64,000 nucleotides of DNA from Bactericera cockerelli. Lineage: Eukaryota > Arthropoda > Insecta > Hemiptera > Triozidae. Shown here one piece after another: positions 21,955-33,769 of this stretch (position 1 is the stretch's first letter; each line of letters starts with the position of its first letter). Below the pieces are notes generated by a model. That model was not told where the DNA came from. It was given only the letters and a program-made list of their open reading frames with translations, and did not search any database. The DNA is taken from assembly GCA_024516035.1 (NCBI GenBank), contig CM044955.1, positions 45,398,969-45,462,968 on the forward strand, given 5' to 3'. The translations under genes and the position numbers were made by a program.

Positions 21955-22205
21955 TGCTGAGGACAAGTCGCTATGGACAATACCTCCATAGATAGATTGT
22001 CGTTACGAGGCTGAATGGGTCCCGAAAACATCCAAACCATGTTGACAAATTATTGTCTCCGCCGGGATTCGAGCCCGGGTCTAACGAGTGCAAAGACCAC
22101 TGAGCCATGTGCTGTGGGAGCTGGTCCCGTCGTATATTAACATCAGGTATATGAATTGTACACACAATACTTTATAAATAAATAAATAAATAAATAAAAT
22201 AAATA
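21955..22205 (-). mobile_element. tRNA-derived SINE, type V
   Basis: Inverted: A box 'catggctcagtggtc', B box 'cgggctcgaatcccggc', then 'ggagacaataatttg' and 'aacatggtttggatg'. An (AAAT)n-type tail lies at 22172-22205, here on the 5' side of the type II SINE. A diverged copy is at 23075-23215. Confidence 0.7.
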
Positions 22206-22208
22206 AAT

Positions 22209-22482
22209 GTGTTTCTTTGTGTTATTATATCACAATTGTAGTGGGTAGCGCAGAATTATAGGACTTTTCCATATCATTAATATCCCAATATCCTATTTTT
22301 GCCTATAATTCCGCCACTGGTCGCTGCTCACATTAAAGCAGCTACTCATTTTTCCTCACGAGGTATGAGTGGACCCCGAACACCCAAGAACAGAGCAGAA
22401 AAAATCCTGCCCCGCTGGGAATCGAACCCAGGTCACCGTGCGTGCAATGCCTAGCGCTCTAACTCACTCTGCCACGGTGACT
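22209..22482 (-). mobile_element. tRNA-derived SINE, type II
   Basis: Inverted. The head at 22482 reads 'gtcaccgtggcagagtgag', with B box 'ctgggttcgattcccagc'. The inner end 'ctacaattgtgatataataac' matches the copy at 48719. Confidence 0.87.
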
Positions 22483-22489
22483 TCTAATA

Positions 22490-23074
22490 CTTTATACTCC
22501 ACATAGGTGTTTCGAAGTTCAGTTCAAATGTTCCAAATGTCATTAAAAAAGGTTCTTTCACTCGTATACCTGCGATCCATGCAAAAACAGAGGATGACCT
22601 CTCTCCATTAGTGACCCAATTGATACGTCGCCGGCTGGTCAATATGAGTGGTGTGGTTATACATAACATAATATAGGTATATATGCTTTAAATTTCCGAA
22701 GCCTCATCATCGTTAAATATACCTTTAACCTTTGCCTCTAAAATCCTTCCATTGTGTATTATTACCTAATATTAATAGATTTCAGAGTCCATTTCTCGAG
22801 TCTAGCCCATAGCACTATTTCATTTATTTATATAAGCTACGCAACGCTCAGGTAGGTATAACAGGTAGGTTTAAAGGTATATTAATTTGTTTCCCACGGA
22901 ATCTGTTTGAGTAATTACAACACAAAATCTAAGAATAATATAGGTATTAGATAATATTCCCGGGAATTACGTTTAAGGATTATTTAACATGGGCGAAATA
23001 CATTTGAAAATATTATCAAGGTTTCTATATGATTAATTTTTTGTAAAGGTATATCACACTATAATATAATACGT
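22490..23074. other. Interval without recognisable features
   Basis: AT-rich intron-like sequence (intron between LpR exons 1B and 2). A short open frame at 22484-22669 on the minus strand has no supporting features. Confidence 0.5.
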
Positions 23075-23215
23075 ATTGTAGTATCCCCAGCTAAATGTAG
23101 AACCCTCGTGAGTAACTTAAACAGTAACCAAACCATCACGGTTGCAAATTATTGCCCCCGTCAGGGTTCGAACCCGGGTACTCATTCATGCGGGAGCTGG
23201 ACTAGTTTAGCATAT
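23075..23215 (-). mobile_element. tRNA-derived SINE, type V, diverged
   Basis: Inverted: 'ccagctcccgcatgaatg', B box 'cgggttcgaaccctgacg', then 'ggcaataatttgcaacc' and 'tgatggtttggttactg'. Confidence 0.6.
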
Positions 23216-23580
23216 AATTTATGCTAAAGTATTTATGCTACCCTAAGAAAAACAGTTATTTTATGTTAAGATTTTGTTAGCATGAAATTATACGAACTTC
23301 ACTATACATGTTCCGCATAAAAAGCTTCTCTTAGCATACATGTGGCACTGTTAGCATACATGAGATGACGTCATTAAAACCTGTTGTATAAAATTAAGCT
23401 AATTTTAGTATAAAAAACTTTTATGCTAAAGCCATTTTTTATACGAACGGCTCTTTTTGTGTAAATTATGCTAAAATTATGTATAAACGCGAAAAAATTG
23501 ATTTTTTTTAGCATAAAATATGCTAAATTACTATAGTTTTTATGCGAATGGTTTTTATACAAACTTTTTAAAAAATCCTT
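23200..23580. repeat. Palindromic 'gcata' patch C
   Basis: 'tttagcatataatttatgct', 'tagcataaaatatgctaaa' and similar inverted words, matching patches A and B. It lies directly next to the type V SINE. Confidence 0.65.
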
Positions 23581-25553
23581 TTTCAGCGTGTATATATTAC
23601 CGTTTCTTTTACCAAAAGGTAATAGAATCCTTTCCATTACCTTTTGAAAATGGGATTGAATAAGTTTCATATAGGTATACAAGTATACATACTCGTATTT
23701 GTGTCCTAATCGTGATGTCATCACAATTATTCATACTCGCCTTACTTATTGTTTGCCATTCTTGATCTACTGTTTTTTATACAATTTTTTAAAACGGAAT
23801 TTTCTTCTCAGAATTTTGCAATTTAAAATTTGAATCATAAGAAAACGACGTTCAAAAGTAATGGAAGTATTTCCAGTGCCTCGCTCGACAAATATAACTT
23901 TTTATTGCGTCATGAACACTTACAAGTTCATCTAGCCCTTGTTTTTTTTTTATACTTACATAATGAAATATGAAAGCCACCCAATTATTTTAATTGTTCA
24001 CATTATAACATTAAATTGAAAAACAATAATTATTGTTATCTATTAGGAGAACAAAATAACATGAATTTCCCATTGCCTTTGTTAACAATATTACCTACGC
24101 TTATCCTTATGATTATGCAAATATGCAGTTAGTACAGTGAATAGAGAGCAAAATACAATCAATCTGATCATCTGTGCATTTCGGAAAAGGAATCTCATTA
24201 TTTTTAACCGAACACAGTGAGGGAGCGAAGCGACCAAAATTTTGTAGAGTCGTTGAGAAAATATATTTGAGTATTGTGGTAAAATTTGGTGATCGTGAAA
24301 GCTAAGGGGTCCACACTATGGGAAAAAATGGAAAAAAAGGCCAAAAAAGGGCTGGTTGATATTTTTTAATTAAAACTTATCGAGTGGGGTATTGAATGAA
24401 AGGTCTCGATGTCCTCATGCTAGATTAAATATTTATAATGCGATAGTTGAAGTTGTGCGAGGTTTACAGTTCACAGAATCACTAGTGTACTCATTCTTAG
24501 TTATATCAAGAGGAGTCTTTTATCTTGGTTTCAGGACCGCTAAATTTGTGGGGCTCCACCATCTTGAAATCATAGGACAGAATGATTATTCTTTTTTAAT
24601 TTGATTTCTATTAACTTTAAGTTTTAGATTTCACAGCGTGATATCAACATTTTTTTATATTTTTAAATGAAAAGGTTCCTTTAAGTCTAATACAAAAAGT
24701 AATACCTATTAGACGAACCTAATTCTTGTAAAATTAACTATATTCGTGTTAAGAAACATGTTGCAACTCGTAACTTTGTAATGAACACATAAAAATGGAT
24801 TTTATAAATGAAATATTAGTTTTCAATAAAATACCCTTAGAAAATAGTTAATAGAAATTGAGTCATTACAGAAAAACAATTAAAAAATAACTCTCAAACG
24901 GTCTGATGAGGCCAAGATACTGATTGGTGAAGGAAGTGGGGCTGCGATTAGTTGAGTGTACTGGTGAAAGAAAGGCTGCTGCATTCCTTGGTCAAAGAAT
25001 TTCACTCGCCATTCAGCGAGGAAATTCTGCAGCAGTGATGGGCACTGTGCCAGGATCCTCAAAGACAAAGGAAATATTTATTTTTTTATCTTGGAAAATG
25101 GTAATAAAATTTGAATTCACTTTAATTTACAATGAAACTCACAGATATGAAGTTCTGGAGTTTAGCGAGTCTTCGCTCCTCTCAATGTATACGAGTATAT
25201 GTATTTACCTGTATGTACTATGTACCTACCTAACAAATCCTTTCCCCCGAAATACACAGATAATTCCCTATTTCCTGAACTAAGTGTAGAAGATGTGATA
25301 ATGTATAATCTTATTTACTTGTAAGCTCAGTTCATCCTAAGTATACAGATTAGAGTGCGTGATTTCAATATCATGTTCAAAGTATATAGAAGGAAAGAAA
25401 TGTTCGTTTGCTATCTCAACGTCTCTATTAAGCTGACTGAGGGATTCGTTGACCCGGCAAAGGTTATGATGAGTGGGGCTGCCTCTAGGAGTTTTAACAT
25501 CAGTTGCATTCCGACGGTCTCTTGAGTGTTTTTCTTTCAAGTGTTTTTCTAAC
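23581..25553. other. Non-coding interval upstream of exon 1C
   Basis: AT-rich and mostly featureless. A peptide-like stretch at about 24924-25060 ('FLGQRISLAIQRGNSAAVMG') has the look of an old transposon coding remnant but has no neighbours to confirm it. The promoter of exon 1C should lie in the last few hundred bases. Confidence 0.4.
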
Positions 25554-25704
25554 ATGTTGTGTCGCAACGCATTTTATTTTTTCGCTGTCGGCTTGATGTC
25601 TCTTTGCATCCCCTGCTCTTGCTCCCCCAGTAAGGCCACTCGCTCTGTTCTGGACGGCCGATTCATGTTCGATACTTTCGATTATGAGGACCTCTATTTT
25701 TCAG
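25554..25704 (+). CDS. LpR: LpR alternative first exon 1C
   Basis: ATG at 25554 gives 50 codons plus one base, ending TCAG|gtagag (phase 1). The signal peptide MLCRNAFYFFAVGLMSLCIP is followed by 'CSCSPSKATRSVLDG' and an aromatic/acidic end 'FDTFDYEDLYFS'. Joined to exon 2 it gives 'YFS-E-NRTC'. It is the exon-2-proximal alternative (7 kb away). The donor (gtagag) is weaker than those of 1A and 1B. Confidence 0.72.
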
Positions 25705-25763
25705 GTAGAGAATTTTTACTATAGTAAAAAATATTTTTTTCTTCTCGATAAAATTCAAAATAC

Positions 25764-26060
25764 ACTTTCCTTATCATATACATACACATTTAATAAGGAA
25801 AGTTTTGTAGGTATTTGTCGAATATTTGACTTACCAGTTTTTCACATTTCTGGACAAATCATAGCCTCAGGATAAGAAAAAATTGTTCGTAATATATGAA
25901 CACGATATCTCGAGAACGGTAAGAGCTAGATTTGGTATGGAAGTTGACCCTGCGGCCACACTCTGCGACCGCAGGGTCACAAAAAGCGGCAGCAACAGGT
26001 GTTTCTTTGGATTGGTTAAAGATACAAAAAAGTCAGAGAACAACATTTTTATATAATTAA
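25764..26060 (+). repeat. 0.6-kb 'CTTTCCTTATCC' repeat, truncated
   Basis: Starts ACTTTCCTTATC and shares 'ttcacatttctggacaaatc' and 'gatatctcgagaacggtaag'. The 3' half is missing. Confidence 0.7.
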
Positions 26061-26094
26061 GAAATAATGGGGGTTTTGTACTCCGCTCATTTTT

Positions 26095-26711
26095 ACTTTC
26101 CTTATCCTATAGTAAGGAAAGTATTGTATTCGTCGAAAATTTGACCTACCCAGGTTTTCACATTTCTGGACGAATCATAGCCTCAGGATACCAAAAAAGT
26201 TGTTTTCAGCCATTGGTCCGTGCGTCTGTCTGTCTGTCTGTCTGTGTGTGAACAGGATATCTCGAGAACGGTAAGAGATAGAGACTTGAAATTTAGTATG
26301 GAAATTAATTTTATACACCAGACGAACCACAAAACTTTTGGTTGAAATCGGCCGCATTCCACGGCCGCAGGGCTGCAAATATTAGCCGCAAGCGCCGCTT
26401 CTTTGAATTGGTTAAAGATACAAAAAAAAGTTGTAGAACAACATTTTCTTAGAATGCAAAAATAATAGGGGTCTATTCTGATCATTTTTTTGATATCTTG
26501 AACTTTTTGGACCTCGGCTCCAATTTACCGGTATTTTGGAGGGACCCGCTTAGACTAACTTTTTTATTATTCATCCTAGTTGGGGGTTGTGACATATCAA
26601 ATTCAATGATTTTGAAGTGCTGATTACGAATTCGGCATTTATTTTTAGTTATCTGTTACTGTTGAGCCACCAGTGGAGGAATTCGAGTCCTTTTTGAGGG
26701 ATAAGGAAAGT
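26095..26711 (+). repeat. 0.6-kb 'CTTTCCTTATCC' repeat, complete
   Basis: Begins ACTTTCCTTATCC with an immediate hairpin partner ('tatagtaaggaaagt') and ends GGATAAGGAAAGT, the inverse of its start. Inside are a (TCTG)n run, 'gaacaggatatctcgagaac' and a GC-rich 'gcggccgc'-like block. It has no intact protein. The class is unknown. The inverted ends suggest a non-autonomous DNA element. Confidence 0.8.
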
Positions 26712-26747
26712 CGTGTGATGTTTACACCAGATTTTTTTTACTTTCCT

Positions 26748-27150
26748 TATCTTATAGTAAGGAAAGTATTGTATTTTGATATTTATTTATTACAAACATT
26801 GAACGGGAGGACCCTTTGCTAAGTATTAGCCTAACTAAGCTAATACAAGAATGGACCCTAAACCTATCGAACACTATCTATGACCTAACAAACCTACTAA
26901 AGCTGATAAAAAAATTGCACTAACAAACTATCAAGTTTCTTGAATTTTTTGGAACCTGGCCCCAATTAACCCGTGTTTTGGGGAACTTTTATTATTAATC
27001 TCAGATAAGGGTTCTGACTTGTCAAATTCAATGATTTTGAGGTTTTGATTACGAATTAGACATCATATTTTAGTTAACTGTTACTGTTGACGCACCAAAG
27101 GCGGAATGAGACTTCTCTTCGAGTGATTAGGAATGTCGTATGGTGTCACG
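26748..27150 (+). repeat. Fragments of the 0.6-kb repeat and unassigned sequence
   Basis: A 5' end piece (about 26748-26780) and a 3' end piece (about 26940-27125, 'caaattcaatgattttgagg') of the same repeat enclose unrelated sequence 'aacgggaggaccctttgc', so an insertion probably split this copy. Confidence 0.55.
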
Positions 27151-27157
27151 ATTTTTT

Positions 27158-27794
27158 ACTTTCCTTATCCTATAATAAGGAAAGTATTGTATTCGTCGAA
27201 AATTTGACCTACCCAGTTTTTCACATTTCTGGACGAATTATAGCCTCAGGATACCAAAAAAGTGGTTTTCAGCCATTGGTCCGTGCGTCTGTTTGTCTGT
27301 CTGTCTGTCTGTGTGTGTGTGAACAGGATATCTCGAGAACGGTAAGAGCTAGAGACTTGAAATTTGGTATGCTAATTATTTTTATACACAAGACGAATCG
27401 CGAAACTTTTGGTTGCAATCGGCCGCAGACTGCGGCCGCAGGACCGCAAATATTGGCCGCAAGCGCCGCTTCTTTGAATTGGTTAAAGATACAAAAAAAG
27501 TTAGAGAACAACTATGTCTTAGATTAAAAAAATAATAGGGGTCTATTCTAATAATTTTTTTGATATCTTGAACTTTTTGGACGTCGGCCCCAATTTACCG
27601 GTATTTTGGGGGGGACCCGCTTTGATTAACTTTTTTATTATTTATCGTAGATGGGGGTTGTGACATATCAAATCCAATGATTTTGAGGTGCTAATTACGA
27701 ATTTGATATTGATTTTTAGCTAAATGTTACCTTTGAGTCATCACTAGTGGCTTTTGGTCCTGTTCCAATTCCTTATAATTATGATAAGGAAAGT
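27158..27794 (+). repeat. 0.6-kb 'CTTTCCTTATCC' repeat, complete
   Basis: Same ends and inner blocks as the copy at 26095, in the same orientation. It includes the (TCTG)n run and 'tgcggccgcaggaccgc'. Confidence 0.8.
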
Positions 27795-27799
27795 CGTGT

Positions 27800-29424
27800 G
27801 ATGTTTATTTTCAACTTCAATAGGAATCTCTGTAACAAACAGTACTCCTACCTGACCTTTCTGGTCAATCTTCTCAATAGAGTTAGTTCATCAAACTTAA
27901 TACAAATCCAATAATTATTATCTAATTTAATTTTGAAAAAAAAACTCTTGCTTACCACGGTTTGTCATATACAAAAGCTCTAACGAATGCCCTCTAACTT
28001 CTGATTGGCTTGGAATTTTGAACTTTTGTTTTTTTTCCAAGGTTAAAAAAAGGTCCATAGGCAATCCGCTGTTGAGAAATTCAAATGCGATGATATAAAT
28101 GTTATCACAACCGGTGGCGAATCTACTCCCTGTTTATAGTCCCCCAGCCAGTCTACTCCCTGTTTATAGTCTCCCAGCCAGAAGAGAAGTTTAGCAGATA
28201 AATAATAACATCTATTTAGTAGTATAGTTCGTGCTTTATTTAAACTGTCGCATTTCGGCTTCTCCGGGATTCCCATTACACTAACAGTTTAATAAAGATA
28301 TGTAGCTGTCGTCGTAAAACTGGCGAAAAAGAAGTCTAATGTGCTAGATTTGCTGGAAAACTAGAGCATTGCCGATTTAACAATGCGACACGTACCATTC
28401 TCTAATGCAATTTTCTTTCTCTCCTTCTCCCTCTTCGCACTTTCTTTTCTTTCTTCCTTTTCGTTTTTCATAATATTCTGTAAGAAAAACTTGTTTAGAA
28501 TATTAATAACATCGATATTTCTTTATCTTTTCATCGCGTCCTCCTTTGTATTTTTCTTCCCTCTCACTTATCTTCCTTATTATCATGATCTCCTAAAACC
28601 GATCTCCTCCATGATCTCCTAAAAACGACTCCTAAAAACGAAATTACTAGATGACACTAATAACGAACAATAGATATATGAATTCCATAGAATTTTAAGT
28701 TCAATAATATGTATTTACTTTTCATTTCAATTTTCTTTTTTATTCTTTTAATTTAATTTTGTAATAGCTTAATATGTAGGATGAGGAAGAGAACCGTCTC
28801 CTCAGAAGTTAGACTTAGCTTATAGGAGATGTATTGTTTGTAATATCATTATTGTATAAATAAATAAAAGTATTCAATTCAATTCAAATTCTCTCTGTCT
28901 TTCCTGAACTCTCTGGTTCTGTCTCTCTCTGCCCCTCCCTCTCCCTCTCTGCTGGCCCTCCCTCCCCCTCTCTAACCAAAAATTGAGGGAAAATAACGAG
29001 AGAAAACAAAGTTGAGCAACTATCGTTCCCCACCACTAGATCCTGGGTGTTCCCAAGTACGCATTCAGGCCATCCGTCTAGTGCGATTTTAGGTTAACCA
29101 AGAAATTGGTTATAATTTTTTGGCTATTATCTCGCAAACGATTTTGTTTGATTCGTTCGCGATTATCTCAATAACGACACATGTCAATTTTTATAGCTAT
29201 TTTTGATTTGACTTAATACACGTTTTTCTTTTCTTATTTTGTATTCTTGAAAATATCAAAATGTACCAATTTCAATATTTTCACCATACGTCAACGGCAC
29301 AATGGTAAATACATACATTGTAATATCTAACAGTTAGCACTTTTGAATAAATTAAATTATTAAATACATTTAACTTTATTTTGTTGTGTATAAGGATAAA
29401 GTATTAGATATTACCTACAATGGT
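27800..29424. other. Intronic interval with low-complexity tracts
   Basis: It contains two short copies of 'ctactccctgtttatagtc' (28128-28175), a CT-rich stretch at 28415-28460 and an 'attcaattcaattcaaatt' tail at about 28875 next to a Pyr-rich tract to 28975. No gene is supported. The frame at 28383-28622 is Phe/Leu/Ser low complexity. Confidence 0.5.
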
Positions 29425-29560
29425 TTCTTTTTTTTTTTTTTGGTTTAACGTCGCTTTCAACTACATGGTCATATCACAACGGGGGTGTTACCCTCCATTC
29501 GCAGGAAACTCACAAATCTGCTACCCACATTAACCTCACCCAGCCTGAGTTAGGTCGGAA
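29425..29560 (-). mobile_element. 5S-derived SINE, truncated 3' half
   Basis: Inverted. The T-run at about 29427-29443 is the A tail, then 'tttaacgtcgctttcaacta', 'tcatatcacaacggggg' and 'tgcaggaaactcacaaatc'-type body, matching 2520-2640. The 5S head is absent. Confidence 0.7.
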
Positions 29561-29811
29561 TTTTTTATCTGAAACTTTCAGATAAGGCAATATAAATGAA
29601 TTTTCAACCAAAATTCGTGTTTGTGAACATCGTCGTGGCTAAGTAACTATTAGGTATACAGAAACTACTTTCTGTGGTAATTTATCCCTTAAAAAATTGT
29701 ACCTATACAGTATACATACGTACATATAGAAATTATCAAGTTTTTGAAATTTTCTGATGATACTCTAAAGAAAAGCTCAATTCTAATAGAAAATTATGTG
29801 ATGTTCAAACA

Positions 29812-30362
29812 AGTACAGGATGTTCAAAAAGTACCTTTTCTATGTAAATATTTAATAACCTTTGATCAGAAGAACATAAATATAAAATCAATTGCAAAAG
29901 ATAGTATATTTTATGGAGCTTTTTTTTTACGTAAGGTTTGAAAAAACAATTCGAGCAAGTAGTCTACTCTAGAACTCATTTCATAATTTGTTCGTTTTAA
30001 AATATTTTGCATTTTTTACTGTTGCCTGTGTAATTATTACAATCTCTGCCGGAATATTGTTTTTGAGCTCCTCTGATGTTCGCGGTTCAATGGTGTATGT
30101 ACAGACTTTCTCCTTCAGTTAGCTAAAGAGGAAGAAGTCAGGAGCTGTTGGAACATTTTCTTAAATTGTCCGGTTTTCACGTTGTGTTGGTTCAGTCATT
30201 TACCCAAAATAGTTCATTAATTTTCATCACTGTAAAATTGTGAAGGATTCATTTAAAATCCACCAAGCCTTATAATTAAACCAGAAAATCATTTTTCAAT
30301 AAATTGATGAATAACTACGATGATTTTTTACATAGTAAATGTACTTTTTGACCACCCTGTAT
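29812..30362 (-). mobile_element. Degenerate mariner-like element
   Basis: Inverted ends 'acaggatgttcaaaaagtac' (left) and 'gtactttttgaccaccctgt' (right) enclose about 550 bp. The inside carries the tail of a DDE transposase (29981-30160). Much of the element is missing, so it is an internally deleted relic. Confidence 0.65.
29981..30160 (-). pseudogene. C-terminal fragment of mariner-like transposase
   Basis: Read on the minus strand it gives 'APDFFLF' followed by a stop, then 'LKEKVCTYTIEPRTSEELKN' and a tail ending 'KYFKTNKL' at a TGA (29983-29981). 'APxDFFLFxxLK' is the conserved block around the third catalytic acid of mariner-type transposases. Only this end survives and it has an internal stop. 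Confidence 0.6.
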
Positions 30363-30769
30363 ATTCTCTCTGCTTAAATATTTCACGAAAACAGCTCCTC
30401 ATGAATCTTTCATTTGACACCATTAAGTCAAAACCGCAATATTTTCGCTTTGTTGTCGCGAAAACCTCTCTCTCCCTCTCTCTTTTTTTACTAAACGTCT
30501 CACAGTTTCTATCTCTGTTATCAACTAATATCAACTCCGTTTCTTCTGTGAATACCATGTTTCAATATCATCTCTTTTGAACTTTTTTCGACTCTCTATT
30601 ACCTGTAAGGGACGGAGAGTAATACAATCGGTCACTAATTCTTTTCTGCAAATTACAATGTAGTGATGAAAAGTAAAATAACGATATAAAAAATCAATAA
30701 ACTACTGTTAAAATTTACAAAAGACTTTATACACACCACTGGGTGTCTTTTGTTTAATTTGTTGCATGC

Positions 30770-31460
30770 AGACACCTTTGTGTTTCGCTGACTCAAGTTC
30801 TCCTATGTTCCACTCACTTCTGTGTTTTGTTGACTCAGTTATTTTGTCTTACACAACACACCACTGTGTTTTTTTGACTCAGTTATCTTGTGTTACACAA
30901 CACACCACTGTGTTTTGTTGACTCAGTTATCTTGTGTTACACAACACAACACTGTGTTTTGTTGACTCAGTTATCTTGTGTTACACAACACACCACTGTG
31001 TTTTGTTGACTCAGTTATCTTGTGTTACACAACACAACACTGTGTTTTGTTGACTCAGTTTACACAACACACCACTGTGTTTTGTTGACTCAGTTATCTT
31101 GTGTTACACAACACAATACTGTGTTTCGTTGACCCAGTTATCTTGTGTTACACAACACACCACTGTGTTTTGTTGACTCAGTTATCTTGTGTTACACAAC
31201 ACACCACTGTGTTTTTTTGACTCAGTTATCTTGTGTAAGACAACACACCACTGTGTTTTTTTTTACTCAGTTATCTTGTGTTACACCATACTCTAGAGTC
31301 TAGACTGCTGATCCGCTTTATCCTGTGTTTCACACACCACTGTGTTTTGCTAACTCAGTTATCTTGTGTCACACACCATACTGTAGACTGCTGATTCAAT
31401 TTATCCTGTGTTTCACACACCACTGTGTTTTGCTGACTCACTTTATCCTATGTTTCGCGC
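30770..31460. repeat. 44-bp tandem array, about 14 units
   Basis: The unit carries 'cagttatcttgtgttacac', 'aacacaccactgtgt' and 'tttgttgactc'. Spacing is 44 bp in the central part, with diverged units at both ends and one 16-bp shortened copy near 31060. Each unit is partly self-complementary (gtgttacacaacac). Confidence 0.9.
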
Positions 31461-32309
31461 TTATCATTAAACATCTTTTTCTCGCTCATTTGCTCTTCTC
31501 GTGCTGCTCTATATTTTTACGAGCAGCAAATCTAATTTCATTTTTAATTGCGCAACATTTTTTTGCCGTTCTTTTAATTTCATTAAATTTTTATTATATT
31601 ATCTTTTCTTGCTTGTGTTTTTGTGCTGTCTCTGTTGAAAATGAGACTTTTCAAACGTATCTTGTGAAATTTCCTTGCAACAACATAATGTAGGATTAAT
31701 ATGTTTCCTTTTTTTTGCATAATGTTTCTTTAACATCGAGTTTATTCGAGAAAAACATCTTCTGGAATGAACTTGATGGAGGGTTTTACCCTCAATTTTT
31801 AGGAAACTCACAAACCAGGAACCAAGGTCAATAAAGTGACCGGTAATAGTCACCTTGTGAATCTTGTCTCTTCTGTATCTTTCTGTACACTATTAATATT
31901 ATGTGCATACATACATTGACTGTCGTTTTTAACGTTTGCAATTTTATTTTCCCGACGGAGCTGGAAATTTTGTGTTTTTGAGTGTGTTTTTGGGTGGATG
32001 TGAGTGGAGTATGTATGAGTGTGGTTAGTGTTGGCGTTGGTGGTGTGTGTATTTGTTTGTGACGTTTTGGCGAAGAGGGTCCTAACCTTGAATGATAAAT
32101 CTATATGACTGTAATTTCGTACTATGGAGACACGCAGCCCTTAACCATGTTAACAGCCAAATAAAATGAAGCTTGAATAAGGTTTGTTTTAGAATCTTTT
32201 CGGTGTTTAGTGGTAGAGAATGCTTAACCTCACCTCTAACTACAGTACAATGATCAGGTTTTTGTGTGACGTTAAGTTAATTGTTTTCCTCATAAAAAAA
32301 ATAATTGTA
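31461..32309. other. Interval without genes
   Basis: TTT-rich sequence, then a piece resembling the 5S-SINE body ('accctcaatttttaggaaactcacaaacc' region, 31775-31815) and a GT-rich stretch near 31980-32060. No coding support. Confidence 0.45.
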
Positions 32310-32605
32310 TGGTTTTATTTGTGGTGAAGCACAAGGCCTCTTCACAATTTTTGTGGATAGCACAGCATTACTAAGAGTCTCCTTCACATTTCGAAATATT
32401 CTATTACATTAATTTCTTTTTACTTTAGTAATGCTGCCACTGGTCGTTACTCATACAAGTAAACTAATCATTTTTCCTCACGAGGTATGAGTGGACCCTG
32501 AACACCCAAGAACAGATCAGAAAAAATCCCGCTGGGGGTCGAATCCAGGTCACCGTGCGTGCAATGCCCAGCGAGCTAACTCACTCTGCAGGGTGACTTC
32601 TAAAA
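32310..32605 (-). mobile_element. tRNA-derived SINE, type II
   Basis: Inverted. The head end 'gtcaccctgcagagtgag' is at about 32598, with the B box region 'ctggattcgacccccagc'. The inner end 'ttgtgcttcaccacaaata' matches the copy at 17652. It ends only about 80 bp before LpR exon 2. Confidence 0.82.
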
Positions 32606-32684
32606 AAATAATTATTTTAATAATGAATCTTATGACCCCAGTGGATCTGTTGACTATTCCGTTCATTTCTCTCTGTTATTTCAG

Positions 32685-32810
32685 AGAATCGCACCTGCAA
32701 CGCTCACGAGTTCCGCTGCAAGACCAACAAGCGCTGCATCCCCACCCACTGGCAGTGTGACGGAGACAAGGATTGTGCTGATGGGAGTGACGAGGACGGA
32801 GAGATCTGCA
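32685..32810 (+). CDS. LpR: LpR exon 2, LDLa repeat 1
   Basis: Acceptor ttatttcag|AGAATCGC, donor TGCA|gtaagt. 126 bases, phase 1 to phase 1. It encodes one complete LDLa module: [34 protein letters not shown], with six Cys and the calcium cluster D..D..DGSDE. It starts with the N-glycosylation sequon NRT. It is the common acceptor for exons 1A, 1B and 1C. Confidence 0.93.
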
Positions 32811-32945
32811 GTAAGTTCTTCTGCCTCTTATTTTTATGAAAATCTTTTTAAAAAATCACATTTCAGCAATGATGAGGTGAATGATATGCGGGACTTGCCG
32901 ATAAGGTATGGTTTCAGTAAGTTCTTCTGCCTCTTATTTTTATGA

Positions 32946-32981
<36 letters not shown>

Positions 32982-33026
32982 ACTACTTCAGCAATGATGA
33001 AGTGAATTCGGGACTTACCGACAAGG
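32811..33026. repeat. 106-bp duplication of the exon 2 donor region
   Basis: 'gtaagttcttctgcctctta' at 32811 (true donor) is repeated at 32917 with 'tcagcaatgatga' and 'ttaccgacaaggtatgg' following. The second copy carries an A run of about 31. It therefore places a second good 5' splice site 106 nt downstream. Confidence 0.9.
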
Positions 33027-33769
33027 TATGGTGTTCACTGTTCCGCCCCTCTTGAAGGGCACCATTTCTGTCGTGGCGCACCCAGTCCCCGTGCTTCTTA
33101 CTACCGTCCGGAATTGCGGTGTATTTCTTTGTTGTTGTTGTTGTAGCCAGCTTGGCTACAGCTGCAGGGGTGAGTGATGGTCTCCAGCAAACTTTATTTC
33201 AAAGTTGGCTCGTCCTGAACCACATAATATTTCTATGTGCGATCAACCATCATGAGGACTTGGACTTTTCTGTACAAGCCATTAAACCCTTAGGAAACTG
33301 CAAGCTAGCCTGGCTTGTAAGGGTCGGCTAGTCTGTTCTCTGTTTATAGTCCTCTAGCGAGACACTGGTCTTCTCCCTGTTTATAACGTCCCCCAGCCAG
33401 ACAGTATTTCTTTAGTAAGTTCTGGTACATGTCAGAAATAGTTGCAGCACACGCCGACGCGACGGCTTTTCAGCAAGTCCTCGAACTTTCAACATCGAAG
33501 CTTCAAGTATACATAGTGCATAGAGCATACCTACATCAAATTTAATGTTTTACTATTAATGCTATATAGGTACTACACAAATTGTTTTCTTTTAAAACTT
33601 TCTATCCAGGCACAATTTTTTAAAAATTTCAACGTTAAAATTTAAAGTGCAGGAAGAAAATCAGCTGATTGCTAGCTCACTCTCTACACCTACTTTTTTG
33701 TAGGCTTTACCTACTTTTTTGAATCGCCCTGAGATTGCAAGAGATGAAATATTGTATTGTTTTTTTTTC
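33027..33769. other. Intronic interval
   Basis: GC-richer than its surroundings to about 33330, with (GTT)n at 33130-33148, then AT-rich. Two short 'ctgtttata' pieces at 33340-33400 belong to the interspersed repeat at 2745. No gene found. Confidence 0.45.

Noticed and set aside
24924..25283. Frame containing a peptide that looks like part of a transposon protein
   Set aside because: Only about 30 residues look coding, with no motif I can assign. Kept as a note in the interval entry.
27087..27527. Frame of 146 codons with 'FHISGRIIASGYQ'
   Set aside because: It is a translation of the 0.6-kb repeat. Other copies are broken at different places, and the (TCTG)n run gives a Ser/Val/Cys/Leu tract. 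An ancient coding origin cannot be excluded.
28383..28622. Hydrophobic + strand frame of 79 codons
   Set aside because: CT-rich low complexity giving Phe/Leu/Ser, without signal-peptide architecture or splice sites.
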